Positions 7,878 to 10,952 of a stretch of 10,952 nt of DNA are shown here, piece by piece. Below the pieces are notes generated by a model. It did not search any database, was not told where the DNA came from, and saw only the letters and a list, made by a program, of their open reading frames with translations. The DNA comes from Comamonas sp. (GTDB taxonomy: Bacteria > Pseudomonadota > Gammaproteobacteria > Burkholderiales > Burkholderiaceae_C). The stretch covers positions 1 through 10,952 of the forward strand of contig JAFAIY010000566.1 in the NCBI GenBank assembly GCA_019236485.1, written 5' to 3'. Position 1 is the first letter of the stretch, and each line of letters opens with the position of its first letter. A program made the position numbers and the translations under genes.

Positions 7878-7977
7878 CCCCCTGAGGCGCTATGCGCCTT
7901 CCCCCGTCGCACGGCGCCCTCTCTCGCTACGCGGGAGGGGGACACTGCCCTCGCGGCAGGGCGGCCTTTGCTCGGCA
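7878..7977 (+). repeat. Intergenic hairpin repeat, copy C (fdx-dnaQ)
   Basis: The longest copy, starting immediately after the fdx stop. CCCCCTGA leads into a perfect hairpin AGGCGC-TAT-GCGCCT (7885-7899) and TTCCCCC. Where copy A has AA, copy C carries about 31 extra bases that form their own hairpin of about 11 bp including two G-T pairs (7917-7927 with 7931-7941, loop TAC) before GGGGGA. A third stem, CTGCC-CTCGC-GGCAG (7945-7959), follows. It ends with GGCGGCCTTTGCTCGG, closely matching the end of copy A. No T-run follows. The remaining spacer to dnaQ (7978-8040) has no promoter I can support. Confidence 0.75.
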
Positions 7978-8040
7978 GTTTCGAGATGGGCCGGTGCTGG
8001 TTTTTAGCAAAGCGCCACAGTTAACGGAAAGAGAAATAGG

Positions 8041-8772
8041 ATGTCGCGCCAAATTGTTCTGGACACGGAAACCACGGGCCTGTCGCCCATTGACGGCGAT
8101 CGCCTGATCGAGCTGGGCTGCGTGGAGCTGGTCAACCGCAAGCTCACCGGCAACAATCTGCACCTGTATTTCAATGCGGGCCGCGACAGCCATCCCGATG
8201 CCCTGCGCGTGCACGGCATCACCACGGAGTTCCTGGCCGACAAGCCGCGCTTCGAGGAAAAGATCGAGGAGATCTGGGAATACCTGCAGGGCGCGGAACT
8301 GATCATCCACAACGCGCCGTTTGACCTGGGCTTTCTCAACAACGAGCTCAAGCTCGCCAAGCGCCCGCCGCTCAAGCAATGCGTGGGCGGGGTCATAGAC
8401 ACCCTGGTCATGGCCAAGGAGATGTACCCGGGCAAGCGCAACTCGCTGGACTCGCTGTGCGACCGCCTGGGTGTGGACAACTCCAACCGTACGCTGCACG
8501 GCGCCTTGCTGGACGCCGAGCTGCTGGCGGATGTCTATATCAACCTCACGCGCGGCCAGGATGCGCTGCTGATGAGCGAGGAGCCCGCGCAGGCGCAGGC
8601 CGCGGGTTCCATGGCAGTGGCCGCGGTGGATCTGAGCACTTTCAAGTTGCCGGTGCTGCAGGCCAATGCCCAGGAGCTGGAGCTCCATCAGGATGTGCTG
8701 ACCCAGATGGACAAGTCCAGCGGTGGCAAGACCGCCTGGCGCGCGTTTGAAGCCGAGGCTGCGGCTTCATAA
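8041..8772 (+). CDS. dnaQ: DNA polymerase III epsilon subunit (3'-5' proofreading exonuclease)
   Basis: Epsilon removes misincorporated nucleotides in the polymerase III core, bound to alpha (DnaE) and theta. The 243-residue product equals E. coli DnaQ in length. It shows the DEDDh catalytic set: Asp8 and Glu10 (VLDTETTG), Asp95 (HNAPFDLGFL), His153 and Asp158 (TLHGALLDAE). The N-terminal exonuclease domain runs to about residue 175. After a low-complexity Ala/Gln/Glu linker, the C-terminus SGGKTAWRAFE resembles the alpha-binding end GGSCLWRA of the E. coli protein, which argues for true DnaQ and not a paralogous exonuclease. The ATG at 8041 puts MSRQIVLDTE at the start; GGAAAGAG at 8026-8033 is a plausible ribosome-binding site. 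It may be cotranscribed from isc or use an unseen promoter. Confidence 0.96.
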   Translation: MSRQIVLDTETTGLSPIDGDRLIELGCVELVNRKLTGNNLHLYFNAGRDSHPDALRVHGITTEFLADKPRFEEKIEEIWEYLQGAELIIHNAPFDLGFLNNELKLAKRPPLKQCVGGVIDTLVMAKEMYPGKRNSLDSLCDRLGVDNSNRTLHGALLDAELLADVYINLTRGQDALLMSEEPAQAQAAGSMAVAAVDLSTFKLPVLQANAQELELHQDVLTQMDKSSGGKTAWRAFEAEAAAS

Positions 8773-8810
8773 AGCTTGAGGCCAGCCAAGACGGCGTCGC
8801 CCAAAGCAAC

Positions 8811-8853
8811 AGGCCGCACCACTGTGCTTGAGTGGTGCGGCCTGTCACGTTTT
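8811..8853 (+). terminator. Probable dnaQ terminator
   Basis: A perfect 13-bp inverted repeat, AGGCCGCACCACT (8811-8823) and AGTGGTGCGGCCT (8831-8843), on a 7-nt loop, lies 38 bp after the dnaQ stop. The T-tract is late and short (TTTT at 8850-8853, after GTCACG), so intrinsic termination may be inefficient; the stem alone would still stabilise a 3' end. It closes the isc-dnaQ unit. Confidence 0.68.
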
Positions 8854-8983
8854 GCATTGTGCAGATCAACCAACCGGACGCCGACGGTAAACAGCGGGGC
8901 ATGTTGAATGGGTTTGCAGCGTTGGTAGACCTGCTTCCATGGACTCAAGTGTGCATGTTGCAGTGCAGAAAAGGTTGCTTCAA

Positions 8984-9022
8984 TTTCTGTAGAAACAACG
9001 TTGCTACAGAAAAATTTTCTGT
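8984..9022 (+). promoter_or_regulatory. Overlapping palindromes, likely operator of the Lrp/AsnC-type gene
   Basis: TTTCTGTAG (8984-8992) and CTACAGAAA (9004-9012) form a perfect 9-bp inverted repeat with an 11-bp centre that itself contains the palindrome CAACGTTG (8996-9003). The right arm is shared with a second palindrome, CAGAAAA-A-TTTTCTG (9007-9021). The motif TTTCTGT thus occurs three times: 8984-8990 and 9016-9022 forward, 9006-9012 reversed. The centres are 22 and 10 bp apart, close to whole helical turns. Lrp-family regulators commonly bind several phased sites upstream of their own gene, so autoregulation is the likely use. The bound protein is inferred. Confidence 0.65.
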
Positions 9023-9037
9023 GCCTGCTTAATTAGC

Positions 9038-9043
9038 GATAAA
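9038..9043 (+). promoter_or_regulatory. Possible -10 of the Lrp/AsnC-type gene
   Basis: GATAAA in an AT-rich stretch, 16 bp after TTTCTG (9016-9021) as a poor -35. If used, transcription would start at about 9049-9052, right at the ATG at 9053, making a leaderless or nearly leaderless message. Only AGG (9047-9049), three bases from the ATG, could act as a Shine-Dalgarno. Both hexamers are weak, so this is tentative. Confidence 0.33.
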
Positions 9044-9052
9044 TTCAGGTCT

Positions 9053-9508
9053 ATGGATAGCTTGGATAAAAAGATTCTTTCGGCTCTGCAGACCAATGCG
9101 CGCGCCAGCCTGCAGGAGATCGGCGCCGCCGTCGGGCTCAGCGCCTCGCCCTGCTGGGCGCGCATCAAGAAGATGGAAGAGGCGGGCGTGATCGAGGGCT
9201 ATACGGTGAGGCTCAACCCCCAGGCCCTGGGCCTGGCCGACACGGTGCTGGTCATGGTGACGCTGGACAGCCATTCCGACAACACGCTGGAGAAGTTCGG
9301 CGAGGTGCTGGCGACGATTCCCGAAGTGGTGGAAGCGCATCTGGTCTCGGGCGAATACGACTATCTGCTGCGCATCGTCGTCAAGGACACGCGCGACTAC
9401 GAGCGCCTGCTGCGTGAGAAGCTCTACAAGATCAAGGGCATACGCCACAGCCAGTCCTGCTTTGTGCTGCGGACGCTGAAAAAAGCCGAGTTGCCGCTCG
9501 GCGTCTGA
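9053..9508 (+). CDS. Lrp/AsnC family transcriptional regulator
   Basis: A 151-residue regulator of the Lrp/AsnC (feast/famine) family, which usually bind amino acids or related metabolites and act as dimers to octamers. The N-terminal winged helix opens MDSLDKKILSALQTNARASLQ, with the helix-turn-helix at about residues 20-41 (QEIGAAVGLSASPCWARIKKME). It connects through EAGVIEGYTVRLNP to the RAM/AsnC ligand-binding domain (about 62-148), with the effector-pocket region SGEYDYLLRIVVKD at 99-112. The start is supported by the family's typical D..D..IL opening; an upstream ribosome-binding site is nearly absent. The CWARIKKME form is seen in Lrp/BkdR-like members, but the target pathway cannot be told. 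It faces the DUF1329 gene convergently and sits alone behind its own palindromic control region. Confidence 0.92.
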   Translation: MDSLDKKILSALQTNARASLQEIGAAVGLSASPCWARIKKMEEAGVIEGYTVRLNPQALGLADTVLVMVTLDSHSDNTLEKFGEVLATIPEVVEAHLVSGEYDYLLRIVVKDTRDYERLLREKLYKIKGIRHSQSCFVLRTLKKAELPLGV

Positions 9509-9565
9509 GGGGGAGCTCTTCTTCGGGAGCGGAAACCTGAACGCCAGTCATTTGGGAAAACCCGG

Positions 9566-9600
9566 CCATAAAAAAGAGGCCTGGGCCTCTTTTTTTATGG
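9566..9600. terminator. Bidirectional intrinsic terminator between convergent genes
   Basis: CCAT-A6-GAGGC (9566-9580), loop CTGG, GCCTC-T7-ATGG (9585-9600). The GC stem is 5 bp, extended by A-T pairs. On the + strand the T7 terminates the lrp-like gene, and on the - strand the complement of the A6 run terminates the DUF1329 gene. Its position, 57 bp after one stop and 30 bp after the other, fits shared use. Confidence 0.9.
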
Positions 9601-9611
9601 TGCAGGCTGGT

Positions 9612-9626
9612 GCTGCCGCCGGCAGC
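9612..9626 (-). other. Short palindrome after the DUF1329 stop
   Basis: GCTGCC-GCC-GGCAGC is a perfect 6-bp inverted repeat lying 3 bp beyond the stop of the minus-strand gene and 11 bp before the terminator. It could add to mRNA 3'-end stability. It has no T-run of its own. Confidence 0.35.
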
Positions 9627-9629
9627 CTA

Positions 9630-10952
9630 TCAGTTACCCAGATTGCGTATGGCCTCGGGCGTGTACTGGCTCTGCTTGAGATTGTCCTTGCCTAGAACCG
9701 GCGCCTTGCCGCGTTCCTGGAACAGGTTCATGCCGACATAGGCACCCGAGTTCAGGTCGTAATAGAACGAGCTGCCTGCATGCCACTTCTTGATGTCGTA
9801 GGCATAGTAATAATTGATCTCGCCGTATTGCCACAGCTGGCCGCGCGCATCGTAGAAGTCGCTGGCCACGGCGTGGCCCGTGTCTTCGTCGATGAACATC
9901 ACGCGCTTGGAATACAGGTGGCGGTAGCTGGGCTTGAGCTTGCCTTCCAGCACCCAGACGCGGCGCAGCTCGTAGCGGGTATAGGCGGGATTGGGGTGGC
10001 CGGGCTTGAGCAGGTCCGCATACTTGATCTGCTGGTGAATGCGGAAGGCATTGGTGGGAATGAACATCTCGCGCTTGCCGTGCAGCGTCCATTCGTAGCG
10101 GTCCGAGGCGCCGTTGAACAGGCGGTCGGAGTCCAGCGTCACCTTGCCGCTGGAGCCGGGCACGGGCTGGTCGTAGCCGAACTCGGGCAGCTGGCGCACG
10201 CGGCGCGTGCCGGGGTCGTAGTTCCAGGCCAGGCGCTTGTCCGTGCCGAAGTTCATGGGCTCGATGGACAGGATCACGCTGCCTTTTTCGCGCTCGGGCA
10301 GGATGGTGAAATTGGTCACCCAGGCGTATTTGCCGTCATTGGGCTTGCCCAGGTTTTCGCGGGAGTCGTAGCGGCTGAGCTGCACATAGCTGGTGCGGCC
10401 CCAGGCCGTGTCGCCGCTGGTGCTGACGATGGCCAGATCGCGCTCCACTTCCTCGGTGCTGGCGCGGCTGGGGATCATATTGTTCCAGAACAGCTCCAGG
10501 CCGGTCTTGGGAATGGGGAAGGGCAGGGCGCCCATGAAGCCCTTGACGCCGTTGCCGTCGTTGATCACCTCGGCTTCCAAGGCGTTGCGCTTGATCACCG
10601 CGCAGATCTCGTCGTCGTAGCGGAAGTCACGGTGGCCCGGATAGACCGGAATGTGCATGCTGTTGGGAAACTTCTTGAGCAAGGCCTTCTGGCCGTCGCT
10701 GAGCTTGTCGGCGTACTGGGCCAGATTGGCCGCCGTGATCTCGAACAGCGGCTTTTCCTGGGCATAGATATCGGGCTGGTACTGGCCCACCGATTTGGTG
10801 AACTTGACATCGGGCGGCACGCCCAGAATCTTGCCCGTGAATGCAGGAATGCTGCCATCGGCATTGCCGGCCTTGATGGCGCCGGTGCAGGTCAGTTCCT
10901 TGCCCAGCTTGTCGGCCTCGGCGGCGGGCACCTTGGCAAAGGCGGTCCCGGC
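9630..10952 (-). CDS. DUF1329 domain protein, probably exported; 5' end missing
   Basis: The frame stays open to the window edge, giving 440 residues with the N-terminus outside; the GTG at 10929-10931 is internal and should not be taken as the start. The visible N-terminal residues AGTAFAKVPAAEADKLGKEL look like the end of a signal peptide (cleavage around AFA) followed by the usual DUF1329 opening, then GNADGSIPAFTGK. Other family-like parts are VYPGHRDFRYDDE, GALPFPIPKTGLELFWN, MNFGTDKRLAWNYDPGTRRVRQLPEFGYD, FNGASDRYEWTLHGKREMFIP, RRVWVLEGKLKPSYRHLYSKRVMFIDEDTGH and the aromatic YYYAYDIKKWHAGSSFYYDL near the C-terminus. DUF1329 proteins have a LolA/LolB-like fold and often lie next to RND-type transporter and DUF1302 genes; neighbours are outside this window. 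Only two cysteines are visible (about 22 and 117), possibly a disulfide. Exact function is unknown. Confidence 0.9.
   Translation of the reverse strand, partial: AGTAFAKVPAAEADKLGKELTCTGAIKAGNADGSIPAFTGKILGVPPDVKFTKSVGQYQPDIYAQEKPLFEITAANLAQYADKLSDGQKALLKKFPNSMHIPVYPGHRDFRYDDEICAVIKRNALEAEVINDGNGVKGFMGALPFPIPKTGLELFWNNMIPSRASTEEVERDLAIVSTSGDTAWGRTSYVQLSRYDSRENLGKPNDGKYAWVTNFTILPEREKGSVILSIEPMNFGTDKRLAWNYDPGTRRVRQLPEFGYDQPVPGSSGKVTLDSDRLFNGASDRYEWTLHGKREMFIPTNAFRIHQQIKYADLLKPGHPNPAYTRYELRRVWVLEGKLKPSYRHLYSKRVMFIDEDTGHAVASDFYDARGQLWQYGEINYYYAYDIKKWHAGSSFYYDLNSGAYVGMNLFQERGKAPVLGKDNLKQSQYTPEAIRNLGN

Noticed and set aside
8688..9032. Short open frames on both strands in the dnaQ-lrp spacer
   Set aside because: They run through the 13-bp terminator stem and the palindromic operator, lack ribosome-binding sites, and their translations show no motif.
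1939..9544. Shared 11-mer AACCTGAACGC at 1939-1949 and 9534-9544
   Set aside because: Several 11-base matches are expected by chance in about 11 kb, and the flanks do not align.

Overview
This window of about 62-65% GC looks like chromosomal DNA from a betaproteobacterium of the Comamonadaceae, with Comamonas or a close relative as the best guess. The grounds are protein character (UvrB, HscA, IscS), the GC-rich codon use, and a short C-run/hairpin/G-run intergenic repeat of a kind I associate with this family. The species assignment is inference. All genes except the last run on the + strand.

Layout. 1-1810: the 3' part of uvrB (nucleotide excision repair), cut by the window edge. 1811-2043: isc control region with an extended -10 promoter, an overlapping IscR-type operator and a leader of about 145 nt. 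2044-7877: iron-sulfur cluster (ISC) biogenesis operon in the order iscR-iscS-iscU-iscA-hscB-hscA-fdx. 8041-8772: dnaQ, the proofreading subunit of DNA polymerase III. 9053-9508: an Lrp/AsnC-family regulator with a palindrome-rich region directly upstream. 9630-10952 (minus strand): a DUF1329 envelope protein, cut at its 5' end, convergent with the lrp-like gene across a bidirectional terminator.

How the genes work together. IscS takes sulfur from cysteine and passes it to the scaffold IscU. Fdx supplies electrons. HscB delivers loaded IscU to HscA through the LPPVK motif, and IscA acts as an A-type carrier. IscR is itself an Fe-S protein and should repress the operon from the site at 1858-1882 when clusters are plentiful. 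All ligand and catalytic residues checked are intact. There is no iscX after fdx; dnaQ follows instead.

The genes are ordinary. The interest lies between them: (i) a structured iscR-iscS spacer in which a 7-bp closing stem encloses two hairpins; (ii) a strong intrinsic terminator just before hscB, whose 3' arm contains the only good hscB ribosome-binding sequence; (iii) three copies of one hairpin repeat (iscA/hscB, hscA/fdx, fdx/dnaQ) with a covarying base pair; (iv) overlapping palindromes with three half-sites upstream of the lrp-like gene. I see no tRNA, rRNA, CRISPR array, insertion sequence or phage gene, and no clearly new protein system.
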